A program made the translations under genes and the position numbers. Shown in pieces: positions 36,214 through 43,819 of a stretch of 64,000 bases of DNA (its first letter is position 1; each line of letters begins with the position of its first letter). Where the stretch lies: positions 1 through 64,000 of the forward strand of contig JANQHI010000008.1 in assembly GCA_028282705.1 (NCBI GenBank). Reading direction: 5' to 3'. The notes below the pieces were generated by a model. That model did not search any database, was not told the DNA's origin, and saw only the letters and a list, made by a program, of their open reading frames with translations. Source of the DNA: Prolixibacteraceae bacterium (GTDB taxonomy: Bacteria > Bacteroidota > Bacteroidia > Bacteroidales > Prolixibacteraceae).

Positions 36214-36396
36214 CTAAGATTCATCAAATTGACCATCCTCTAGGGGAAAATTGTCAAAATTCTCGTCATCAAACTCATCATAAATGGATAATTTTCTTTT
36301 AGAGCTTCTGTCTTTTTTGGTAGCCCTTGTATTCTTCCTGTCTAATTTGTCGACATTTGAAACATGATTTTTTTTAGAACTTCCTTTAGGTTTCAT
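36214..36396 (-). CDS. Small bipolar-charge protein
   Basis: A 60-residue reading frame with a strongly basic first half (KPKGSSKKNH, RKNTRATKKDRSSKRK) and an acidic second half (YDEFDDENFDNFPLEDGQFDES). No signal peptide and no known domain. Composition like this is typical of small disordered, RNA- or DNA-binding proteins. It may be a real small gene; the spacer around it is AT-rich, while this segment has coding-like amino-acid content. Uncertain. Confidence 0.45.
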   Translation of the reverse strand: MKPKGSSKKNHVSNVDKLDRKNTRATKKDRSSKRKLSIYDEFDDENFDNFPLEDGQFDES

Positions 36397-36621
36397 TTTA
36401 AATATACACTAAACAGTTGAATTGAAATTAATTACGCATATAACTAAAACAAAAGTTTCTTAGTTCAAAATATAAAATAAATCAAATAAGTTGATTAAAA
36501 TGTACAAAATTTTAAGTAGAAATTCAATATTTGGCAGGACTGATTTTCCACGAATATTTGAATTTAAAGTGCATAAAATATAAAATCCTTACATTCGTTT
36601 TTTATTGAACAGGTTTTACAT

Positions 36622-36648
36622 TGCCTGACTGTGCAAGCCAGGCAGGCA
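36622..36648. repeat. GC-rich imperfect hairpin upstream of the PorE-like gene
   Basis: TGCCTGACTG, 6-base loop, CCAGGCAGGCA: a near-palindrome in an otherwise very AT-rich 286-base spacer, 35 bases before the start codon. It contains the GCCTG/CAGGC words common in Bacteroidota intergenic palindromes. It could be a leader hairpin or a mobile repeat. Confidence 0.45.
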
Positions 36649-36682
36649 TGAGTTACCACAAAAAATAAACAATTATAAACGA

Positions 36683-38626
36683 ATGAAGTACTATATAAAA
36701 ATATGTGTGAAATTGGTTTTGATTGTAGCCCTATCTTTTCATTGGCAGGATGGTTTTACACAAGCATCTAAAAAGAGCAAAAAGCTTCATGAGAAAGCCA
36801 GTGCAGCTTATAGTGCAGGAGAATTGAAGGACGCAATAAGCTATTCCAAGGAAGTTTTGAAAAGAAATAACTTCCACTTGAATACCCTATTGTTGCTGGC
36901 TGATATATATAATGAGTTGGATTCTACCAGGCTTGAAATAACCTATTTAAATATGGCTGATTCTATGGGTACTGGAAACCAACCATTGATTTTATACAGG
37001 TTAGGGGAAGCCAACTTATCTTTAGGCAATTACAAGGCTGCTAAAGAGGCATTTTCAAAATATCTGGAAAAAGTTGGAAAAAAAACCAGGCGCGGAATTA
37101 CTGTCCTTAAAAAAATTGAGCAATGCAAATTTGCCATAAACTCAATGGCAAACCCTAGAACAGGGAAAGTGACCCCAATACCTGGCTTAATAAATACACA
37201 GATGGATGAATATTGGCCAAGCCTAACAGTTGATAATCAACAATTGGTTTTTACCAGGTTGGTTTCTCATCCTATTAATAAAAATTGGAAACAGGAAGAT
37301 TTTTACATGGCAACCTCAGATAGTATTTACTGGGCTGTAGCAGAACCCATTATCGAGCTTAATACCCCTGATAATGAAGGGGCACAAACCATATCAGCCG
37401 ATGGGAAGGTATTTTTTTTTACAGCCTGTAACCGACCTGATGGTTATGGAAGCTGTGATATTTACTATTCAATCCATAAAGATGGGAAGTGGGCGAAACC
37501 TGCAAATGCTGGGAAAGGGTTGAATACTTCTAAATGGGAATCACAACCCTCATTTTCAGCTAATTCAGGTTACCTTTATTATTCAAGCAATAAGGCTGGA
37601 GGATATGGAAAAAAAGATATTTGGCGTGTTAGGTTAAAAGGGTTTGGCAAATCAGGAAAGTTGGTTTTTGGCGAGCACCAAAACCTTGGCAATGTGATAA
37701 ATACAAAGGGTAATGAGGCTTCACCATGCATCCATTTTGATGGGCAAACCCTTTATTTTTCTTCTGATGACTGGATGGGGTTTGGCAAATCAGACATATT
37801 TTATTCAGCACTAAAAGAAGATAATACCTGGAGCCAACCTGTCAACCTGGGATATCCCATAAATACCCATAATGAAGAACAGGGGTTTATAGTTGATGCA
37901 ACAGGAGGTAATGCTTATTTTGCCTCAGACAGGGAAAAAGAGAATGGATTGGATATATATATTACACCCCTACATAAGGACTTACAGCCTAATCCAGTTA
38001 CATATGTTAAGGGAAACATTGTTGATGAGGCTAGTTTAAAACCTTTATCAGCAAAAGTTGAAATTTATAACCTTGGCAACAAGAATGCCCTGGTTAATTC
38101 GGAAAACCCATTTTACCAGGGAGAATTCCTAACATGCCTGCCTGTTGGGGCAAGGTATGCATTTAATGTTTCTAAGGCAGGATACCTGTTTTTTTCAGAA
38201 TCAATTGACCTGAATGATATTCACTCAGCAGTTGACCCATTTATATTCACCATAAAATTAGTCCCAATTAAAATTGGGGAAGCTTTAGTTTTGCGTAACC
38301 TGTATTTTAATACAGATTCATATGAAATTCTGGGTGAGTCATTTGTTGAACTTGAAAAACTGCATCAATTTTTAGTTGAAAATGCATCCATAAGGGTTGA
38401 AATAGAAGGGCATACTGACAGTGTTGGCACTGAGGCATATAATATTGAATTGTCTGAGAACAGGGCAAAAGCAGTTTACTCCTACCTTACATCAAAGGGG
38501 ATACAAAAAGAAAGGATCACCTGGAAAGGGTATGGTTTTTTAAAGCCTGTTTCCGAGAATTCAACAAAAAAGGGGAGGAGCATGAACAGGAGGACTGAAG
38601 TGAGGATAACTGGCATTGGCAACTAA
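36683..38626 (+). CDS. PorE-like OmpA-family protein (TPR, PD40, CRD, OmpA)
   Basis: A 647-residue exported protein whose domain order matches PorE of the type IX secretion system: signal peptide (about 1-26), TPR helices (30-150: LHEKASAAYSAGELKDAISYSKEV, YRLGEANLSLGNYKAAKEAFSKYLE), PD40 propeller (about 165-430), a carboxypeptidase-regulatory-like domain (about 440-520) and a peptidoglycan-binding OmpA domain (537-645: LRNLYFNTDSYEI, GHTDSVGTEAYNIELSENRAKAVYSYL). PorE anchors the system to peptidoglycan. Here no lipobox is seen, only a signal peptidase I type leader. Many Bacteroidota have several such proteins, so the T9SS role is inference. Confidence 0.85.
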   Translation: MKYYIKICVKLVLIVALSFHWQDGFTQASKKSKKLHEKASAAYSAGELKDAISYSKEVLKRNNFHLNTLLLLADIYNELDSTRLEITYLNMADSMGTGNQPLILYRLGEANLSLGNYKAAKEAFSKYLEKVGKKTRRGITVLKKIEQCKFAINSMANPRTGKVTPIPGLINTQMDEYWPSLTVDNQQLVFTRLVSHPINKNWKQEDFYMATSDSIYWAVAEPIIELNTPDNEGAQTISADGKVFFFTACNRPDGYGSCDIYYSIHKDGKWAKPANAGKGLNTSKWESQPSFSANSGYLYYSSNKAGGYGKKDIWRVRLKGFGKSGKLVFGEHQNLGNVINTKGNEASPCIHFDGQTLYFSSDDWMGFGKSDIFYSALKEDNTWSQPVNLGYPINTHNEEQGFIVDATGGNAYFASDREKENGLDIYITPLHKDLQPNPVTYVKGNIVDEASLKPLSAKVEIYNLGNKNALVNSENPFYQGEFLTCLPVGARYAFNVSKAGYLFFSESIDLNDIHSAVDPFIFTIKLVPIKIGEALVLRNLYFNTDSYEILGESFVELEKLHQFLVENASIRVEIEGHTDSVGTEAYNIELSENRAKAVYSYLTSKGIQKERITWKGYGFLKPVSENSTKKGRSMNRRTEVRITGIGN

Positions 38627-38630
38627 AGCA

Positions 38631-38661
38631 AAAACAGCCACCACAAAATGGCAGCTGTTTT
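38631..38661 (+). terminator. Intrinsic terminator of the PorE-like gene
   Basis: AAAACAGC / GCTGTTTT arms with an inner CCA/TGG pair, 5 bases past the stop codon, ending in a short T-run. Confidence 0.6.
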
Positions 38662-38726
38662 ACCTTCTACTACTTTCCCAACATCCACTTCCTGATTGGA
38701 AATGAATACATCAACCTCTATTACAA

Positions 38727-39068
38727 TTACTTAAAAACTTCATTTAAGATTCCTTCTATTTGTTCCTTTGACTGTATGCTTGTAGTAGCTTTAACTACTT
38801 TCCCGTTTTTATAATACATTACAAATGGAAGCCCCATAAAAGCCCTGCATTCTGGTGCATTCCTGATCACTTCAGCATCAGGGATATCAAACTCCATATC
38901 AGCAAATTTTATGTGTGGGTATTTTCCTTCAAACTCAGTCATAGCAGCATAAACTGGTATACACATGGACCCCATCCTCCCACAACAAATCATTACATTC
39001 TCATTTTCTTCAAGGACTTGTTTATGCCCCTTTTTTGACAATACATGATGTAAATTGGTATGTAACAT
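38727..39068 (-). CDS. Thioredoxin-like protein with an unusual cysteine motif
   Basis: A 113-residue thioredoxin-fold protein without signal peptide. The usual WCxxC is replaced by MICCGRMGSMCIPV: Cys28 and Cys29, then Cys36 seven residues on. The helix after it (VYAAMTEFEGKY), the strand (IKFADMEFD) and the cis-proline loop GLPFVMYY (Pro81) are normal for thioredoxins, so the fold should be intact. Some Bacteroidota proteins I have seen described only as thioredoxin-family share this motif. The active chemistry is unknown; the pair Cys29/Cys36 could be redox-active or metal-binding. It is divergent from the CE15-like esterase gene. Confidence 0.75.
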   Translation of the reverse strand: MLHTNLHHVLSKKGHKQVLEENENVMICCGRMGSMCIPVYAAMTEFEGKYPHIKFADMEFDIPDAEVIRNAPECRAFMGLPFVMYYKNGKVVKATTSIQSKEQIEGILNEVFK

Positions 39069-39234
39069 TTTAAAATTATTAATTTATAAATATACATATC
39101 TATATAACTAAAATTATACCAAATTGTTTGAGTAAGCCAATTTGGCATAAGATATTTTCAAAGTATGAATATTTTTCATTTGATAAGCCATAAACAAAAA
39201 AGGTTTGATAAATTTATATCCTTAATGATGTTGC

Positions 39235-40515
39235 ATGGATAAGCTTATAACCTTTATTTTAATTCTTGCATTGTGCTGGGGCTTCAGTTCAGCACAATCC
39301 CAGAAAGCCTTTACAAAGAAGGAGCTTTTAGCACTTGAGTTACCAGAAAACCTAAGGTTGATAAATGGGAAAAAAGTAAGGAGGGCTAAAAAATGGGAGA
39401 GTAAAAGAAGGCCTGAATTATTGGCACTTTTTGAGAACCTGGTTTATGGGAAGATCCCAGGTGAATTGGATTATTCTTCGGTTGATGCAATTGAAGAAGG
39501 AAATAATGCCATAAGCAATAAGGCAATTCGCAAACAAGTATTGCTAACATTCAAAAAAGGCAACCTGGAGCTTCCTGTAAACCTGTTAATGTACCTACCT
39601 AAAACAAAAAAGAAAGTACCCGTATTTTTGGGGTATAATTCCACGGGTAACCATTCTGTTATTTATGACCCTGAGATTTTCCTTACAGAAGCATGGGTTA
39701 TTGATAACCCTTCACTAGGTATTATTAATAACCAGATTACAGAACAGTCACGTGGGGTTATGTCAAGCCATTGGCCTATTGAAAAAATAATAGACAGTGG
39801 TTATGGCCTGGTAACCTTCTATTATGGAGAGATCGACCCCGACAAAGATGATTTTACTGATGGTGCCCATCCATTTTTTTATGATAATTTATTTACACGC
39901 CCCAACATTAAAGAATGGGGAGCTATTGCTGCATGGGCATGGGGGCTGATAAAGGCAATGGATTATCTGCATGAGGAAGAAATGGTTGATGAGGAAAGGG
40001 TTATTGCAATTGGGCATTCACAGTTGGGGAAAGCAGCTTTGTGGGCTTCTGCCCTTGATGAGCGTTTTGCCATGGTAATAACCAACAATTCAGGGATAGG
40101 GGGTGCAGCACTTTTCAACTGGCACGAGGGAGAGGCCATCAAAGATGTAAATGATAAATACCAACATTGGTTTTGTGATGGTTTCAACTATTATAATTTT
40201 AATGAAAGGGTGTTGCCTATTGACCAACATAACCTGATTGGCTTGATTGCCCCAAGGCCCGTTTATATTGCCAATAGGTTAGGAGGCCATAACCCTGCCA
40301 GGGAGTTCTTGTCAGCTTATTTTGCAACCCCTGTATATAAATTATATGGTAAAAAGGGTATAGAGGAAGCCATATTGCCAAAAGCCAGCCAACCAATAAT
40401 GAACCAGGTTGGTTATCATTTGAGATATGGGAAATCAGGAAATATTTTATATGATTGGCAGCAATATATCCTTTTTGCAGACTTTCACCTGAAAAATAAT
40501 ATCAGTGGTAACTAG
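39235..40515 (+). CDS. Secreted CE15-like glucuronoyl esterase
   Basis: A 426-residue alpha/beta hydrolase with signal peptide (MDKLITFILILALCWGFSSAQ). It resembles carbohydrate esterase family 15: KEWGAIAAWAWGLIKAMDYL, the elbow GHSQLGKAALW (Ser262), TNNSGIGGAALF, HEGEAIKDV-YQHWFC, and DQHNLIGLIAPRPVYIA with the catalytic His. CE15 usually has G-C/H-S-R-x-G-K at the elbow; the Arg, which helps form the oxyanion hole, is Gln here. The enzymes cut ester links between glucuronoxylan and lignin. Substrate here is open. The stop codon abuts the stop of the convergent methyltransferase gene. Confidence 0.82.
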   Translation: MDKLITFILILALCWGFSSAQSQKAFTKKELLALELPENLRLINGKKVRRAKKWESKRRPELLALFENLVYGKIPGELDYSSVDAIEEGNNAISNKAIRKQVLLTFKKGNLELPVNLLMYLPKTKKKVPVFLGYNSTGNHSVIYDPEIFLTEAWVIDNPSLGIINNQITEQSRGVMSSHWPIEKIIDSGYGLVTFYYGEIDPDKDDFTDGAHPFFYDNLFTRPNIKEWGAIAAWAWGLIKAMDYLHEEEMVDEERVIAIGHSQLGKAALWASALDERFAMVITNNSGIGGAALFNWHEGEAIKDVNDKYQHWFCDGFNYYNFNERVLPIDQHNLIGLIAPRPVYIANRLGGHNPAREFLSAYFATPVYKLYGKKGIEEAILPKASQPIMNQVGYHLRYGKSGNILYDWQQYILFADFHLKNNISGN

Positions 40516-41502
40516 TTAACTTATAGGGGTTTTCTTTTGGTACACCCCAAATACCAAATTGCTTTTTTCAAGCTTAAGGAAATCATCTTCAAGAGTGAAC
40601 AAGAGATTCAGTAACTGTTTATTTTCTTCAGTTTCTTCTACAAAATTGTGGGATATATCTTTTAACAGGGGCATTAGGATATTACCTCCCAAAGGTTTTT
40701 CTTCAAGGGTATTGAAATGGCTTCTTATGGCAGGGATGATGCTCTCAGATTCAATTGCTTCAGAAGGGTCAGTTACCAGCATCCTTAATATGCCAGGACC
40801 ACTGACTGACCTTTTTTTTAACCCTTTTGCCAGCCTTTGTTTTTTATCATCAGGGAGTACATCTTTCAAAATCCTGTTTATTTCAAATAGCTGGTGCTTG
40901 GCCCATTGCAGCCTGTTTGGCCCCACATATTCATTTGTAATCAGCAATCCATCATTTTTCAAGGCTTTATAAACCTTTGTGCCTAACAATTCCTGCATGT
41001 TTTTAAAATGATGCAATGAGGAATGGAACAGTATTATATCATAAAATTCAGGAGAAAGGCTGGTTTTATTTACATTAGCAATTTCAAAAACCATGTTTTT
41101 TAACCCTTCCTTTTGTGCAATAACCATAGCTTCATTTAACAAGTTGGGGGAAAGGTCAATACATTTGACTTCAGAAAAGCATCTGTGCCTGGCAAAATTC
41201 AGCTCATGGCTGCAACTTCCACTACCTAATGACAATAATTTAAGGTTGTTTTTTCCTTTTAAATATTCCCCAACTATATAATCTTCATAGTTAATATCAG
41301 GATTGCCACTAATTTTTGTGTTCCACCTTTTTCTTACTTCAGGTATGATCCACCAGTTGGCATGTGGGTAATTGGTTTTGTTAAAAGTAGAGGTTGTCCT
41401 TTTAGCTTGGTTAAAGGTAAATTTTGACAGGATATAACCTATCCCCCTTTGGTGTAGTTTTGAATACAGGTCAATAAAATCATCCTTTGTAACCAACCTC
41501 AT
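40516..41502 (-). CDS. Class I SAM-dependent methyltransferase
   Basis: A 328-residue protein with a Rossmann-type methyltransferase core: motif I SLGSGSCSHEL (91-101), acidic residue after the second strand in CIDLSPNLLNEA, motif 'YDIILFHSSLHHF' and the post-motif DGLLITNEYVGP. N- and C-terminal parts lack recognised domains. The substrate is unknown; it could be a small molecule or glycolipid. It is the last gene of the stretch following tonB, but 40 bases and a probable promoter separate them. Confidence 0.8.
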   Translation of the reverse strand: MRLVTKDDFIDLYSKLHQRGIGYILSKFTFNQAKRTTSTFNKTNYPHANWWIIPEVRKRWNTKISGNPDINYEDYIVGEYLKGKNNLKLLSLGSGSCSHELNFARHRCFSEVKCIDLSPNLLNEAMVIAQKEGLKNMVFEIANVNKTSLSPEFYDIILFHSSLHHFKNMQELLGTKVYKALKNDGLLITNEYVGPNRLQWAKHQLFEINRILKDVLPDDKKQRLAKGLKKRSVSGPGILRMLVTDPSEAIESESIIPAIRSHFNTLEEKPLGGNILMPLLKDISHNFVEETEENKQLLNLLFTLEDDFLKLEKSNLVFGVYQKKTPIS

Positions 41503-41542
41503 TGCAGGTAATATTTAATTGTAAAGGGATAATCAAAGGAGG

Positions 41543-42571
41543 TTAATCCAGTACAAACCTATAAGTGATGGTACCTTGCTGGTATGCAGGTGCACTATTG
41601 TCAACATTGAACCTGGCTTTTAGTGCTGCCTTTTTTGCCTCTGCCAGCAACCTGGTATCCATTGTGTTTGATCCCCTTGCCCCAGGGGTTGCTTTTGTTA
41701 CATTCCCATTTTTATCAACTGTAACTTGCACTACTACAACACCTTCCTCATTGCCAGGGTATTGTGGCTTGGGGAGGTTTATGGCTGACCTGCCATCTAA
41801 AGCATAAGACACTCCTGATCCCTGGTTACCAGAGCCACTTCCACCTGAACCATAATTATTTGAACTGGAAGAGCCTGTAGGTACACCCTGGTTGCCACCA
41901 GGATAAGTTACACCCTGGCTTTTACCAGAATCATTGCCTGCTCCACCTGTACCTTGCCTACTATTGCTGAATGCACCTCTTGTGCGTGAATTTATTTCAC
42001 TTATTTTCCTTTGTTCTTCTTCCTTTTTCTTTCTTTCAATCTCAGCCAGGCGTTGCCTTTCCAACTCTTCTTGCCTCTGCCTTTCAATTTCAGCCTGCCT
42101 TTGACGCTCAATCTCTTCCTGCCTCTTCCTTTCTGCTTCTAACTCCTCTTGCCTTTTCCTCTCTCTTTCAAGTTCTTCCCTCTTCTTCCTATCTTCCTCC
42201 TCTTTTTTCTTTTTCTTAGCTGCTTCAATGGCAGCAGTTTCTTCATAGTTTTGGGTCATAGCCTCTTCCTTAGCTGTTTCAGGCTTTGTTTTTGGAGGAG
42301 GAGTTTTCACAGGAGGAGGGGGAGTTTTTTTAACCTCTTCAACTTTCTTTTTTTCTACCTTTTTTTCAGGTGGAGGAGGAGTTGATTTCCTGGGGCTGGG
42401 TTCACGTTGCCCCCTGCCTATATTTGAGTTGCCAAAATTTACTAATATACCTTCTTCTCCTGGAATTGGAAATATTCGTGGAAGTCCAAATATTAAAAGC
42501 AATAATAATATAATCAGGTGAAAAATCCCTGACCCCCAAATACCTCTTTTATGTTCTTTATAAAAACTCAT
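41543..42571 (-). CDS. TonB-like energy transducer
   Basis: A 342-residue TonB protein. It has one N-terminal transmembrane helix (14-34), proline/lysine-rich stretches (60-100), a very charged E/R/K/Q helix (110-205), a Gly/Ser-rich low-complexity linker (about 210-258) and a C-terminal TonB domain (PQYPGNEEGVVVVQVTVDKNGNVTKATPGARG ... FVLD). It links the ExbB-ExbD proton channel to outer-membrane receptors, here presumably SusC-type. The long charged helix is unusual in length but not in type. It starts right behind exbD with no gap. Confidence 0.88.
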   Translation of the reverse strand: MSFYKEHKRGIWGSGIFHLIILLLLLIFGLPRIFPIPGEEGILVNFGNSNIGRGQREPSPRKSTPPPPEKKVEKKKVEEVKKTPPPPVKTPPPKTKPETAKEEAMTQNYEETAAIEAAKKKKKEEEDRKKREELERERKRQEELEAERKRQEEIERQRQAEIERQRQEELERQRLAEIERKKKEEEQRKISEINSRTRGAFSNSRQGTGGAGNDSGKSQGVTYPGGNQGVPTGSSSSNNYGSGGSGSGNQGSGVSYALDGRSAINLPKPQYPGNEEGVVVVQVTVDKNGNVTKATPGARGSNTMDTRLLAEAKKAALKARFNVDNSAPAYQQGTITYRFVLD

Positions 42572-42979
42572 TTACCTGGAAGCCTGGGTTGCCAAGATCA
42601 TTTTGTATTCATTCCTGCGTGCAATGTTCATGATCTTTACCACTTCATCAATGGGTACTGATTTATCAGCATGCAAAGAGATAAACACATCTTTTTGGTT
42701 ACCAAACTGTTTTACCAAAGCTGGTTCTATTTCCCTGAATGATACCCTTTTGATGTTACCTTTGTCATTTATATAATACCTTTTGTCTTTTGTGATAGAA
42801 ATGGTAGTTTGAGCTTTTGCTGCAGTCTGGTTATTACTCTGCGGCAACAACAGTTTCAAAGCATTTGGTGCCACCAGAGTTGATGTAACCATAAAGAATA
42901 TCAACAGCAAAAAAACAATGTCAGTCATAGATGACATGCTGAATGCTGCATTCACTTTATTTCTCCTTTTTAAAGCCAT
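42572..42979 (-). CDS. exbD: ExbD/TolR biopolymer transport protein
   Basis: A 135-residue ExbD with one transmembrane helix (17-36), whose MTDIVFLLLIFFM segment carries the conserved Asp needed for proton coupling, and a periplasmic domain (about 45-130). It forms the ExbB-ExbD channel that drives TonB. It lies between exbB (12 bases upstream) and tonB (directly downstream). Confidence 0.93.
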   Translation of the reverse strand: MALKRRNKVNAAFSMSSMTDIVFLLLIFFMVTSTLVAPNALKLLLPQSNNQTAAKAQTTISITKDKRYYINDKGNIKRVSFREIEPALVKQFGNQKDVFISLHADKSVPIDEVVKIMNIARRNEYKMILATQASR

Positions 42980-42991
42980 TACCTTCCCTGT

Positions 42992-43672
42992 TTAAGCTGG
43001 TTCATTCAATAAATCCATAAAATCAGAAGTTGTAGCCTCCATACTGAAGACTACCTTCTCCACATTGCTGACCAGGATGTTGTAAGCAAAGTAAGCTACA
43101 ATACCTACAATCAGCCCTGCAACAGTAGTTACCATGGCCTGGTAAATACCAGTTGATAAAAGTGTTACATCAATGTTGTTTCCTGCATTTGACATGTCAT
43201 AAAAGGCTTGTATCATCCCCATAACAGTCCCCAGGAATCCAATCATTGGCGCCCCACCAGCTACTGATGCCAGCACGGGTAACCCTTTTTCAAGTTTTGA
43301 TATTTCAAGGTTTCCTACATTTTCAATGGCTGTATTTACATCAGCCAATGGCCTACCTATCCTGCTGATCCCTTTTTCAATCATCCTGGCAGCAGGGGTA
43401 TTATTGCTTTTTGTCAAAGCCAGCGCAGCATCAATTTTGCCTGTCATTATATAGGCTTTAACCTTGTCCATTAAAGATATATCAACCTTACCCGCGCGTT
43501 TAATTGCAAAATACCTGTCAAAGAATATATACACAGCTATAATTGATAACAGTATTATTGGTATCATAATCCAGCCACCTTTTAGGGCAAGGCTTATGAA
43601 CTTTGTTGAAATACCCTCAGCACCTTCAATGGCTTCAGGGTTATTGGCCTGTAATAGAATCAGATTTAACAT
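42992..43672 (-). CDS. exbB: ExbB/TolQ/MotA proton channel protein
   Basis: A 226-residue ExbB with three transmembrane helices (about 33-55, 125-150, 165-190). The MotA/TolQ/ExbB region shows APMIGFLGTVMGMIQAF and ATTVAGLIVGIVAYFAYNIL. It forms the pentameric proton channel with ExbD for TonB. First gene of the exbB-exbD-tonB operon; a strong terminator of the upstream nhaD lies 30 bases before its start. Confidence 0.93.
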   Translation of the reverse strand: MLNLILLQANNPEAIEGAEGISTKFISLALKGGWIMIPIILLSIIAVYIFFDRYFAIKRAGKVDISLMDKVKAYIMTGKIDAALALTKSNNTPAARMIEKGISRIGRPLADVNTAIENVGNLEISKLEKGLPVLASVAGGAPMIGFLGTVMGMIQAFYDMSNAGNNIDVTLLSTGIYQAMVTTVAGLIVGIVAYFAYNILVSNVEKVVFSMEATTSDFMDLLNEPA

Positions 43673-43700
43673 TGTTATAATAATTTTTCAAATGGACTAC

Positions 43701-43736
43701 ATAAAAAACGAGGTATAATTTATTTTATTATACCTC
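43701..43736 (-). terminator. Intrinsic terminator of nhaD
   Basis: Perfect 10-base arms CGAGGTATAA / TTATACCTCG with a 9-base loop, followed on the minus strand by a T-run. It is 84 bases past the nhaD stop. Confidence 0.85.
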
Positions 43737-43819
43737 GCTAAATTACTCAATATTTTAGTATGCTTTTTTATTTCAAAACCCCGCTGGTAGGTGAGTTATG
43801 AACAAAGCAGTATTAATTT

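Noticed and set aside
41900-42300. Low-complexity stretch in tonB as a repeat element or frameshift product
   Set aside because: The E/R/K/Q helix and Gly/Ser linker are in frame with good TonB ends and are normal for TonB proteins of this phylum.
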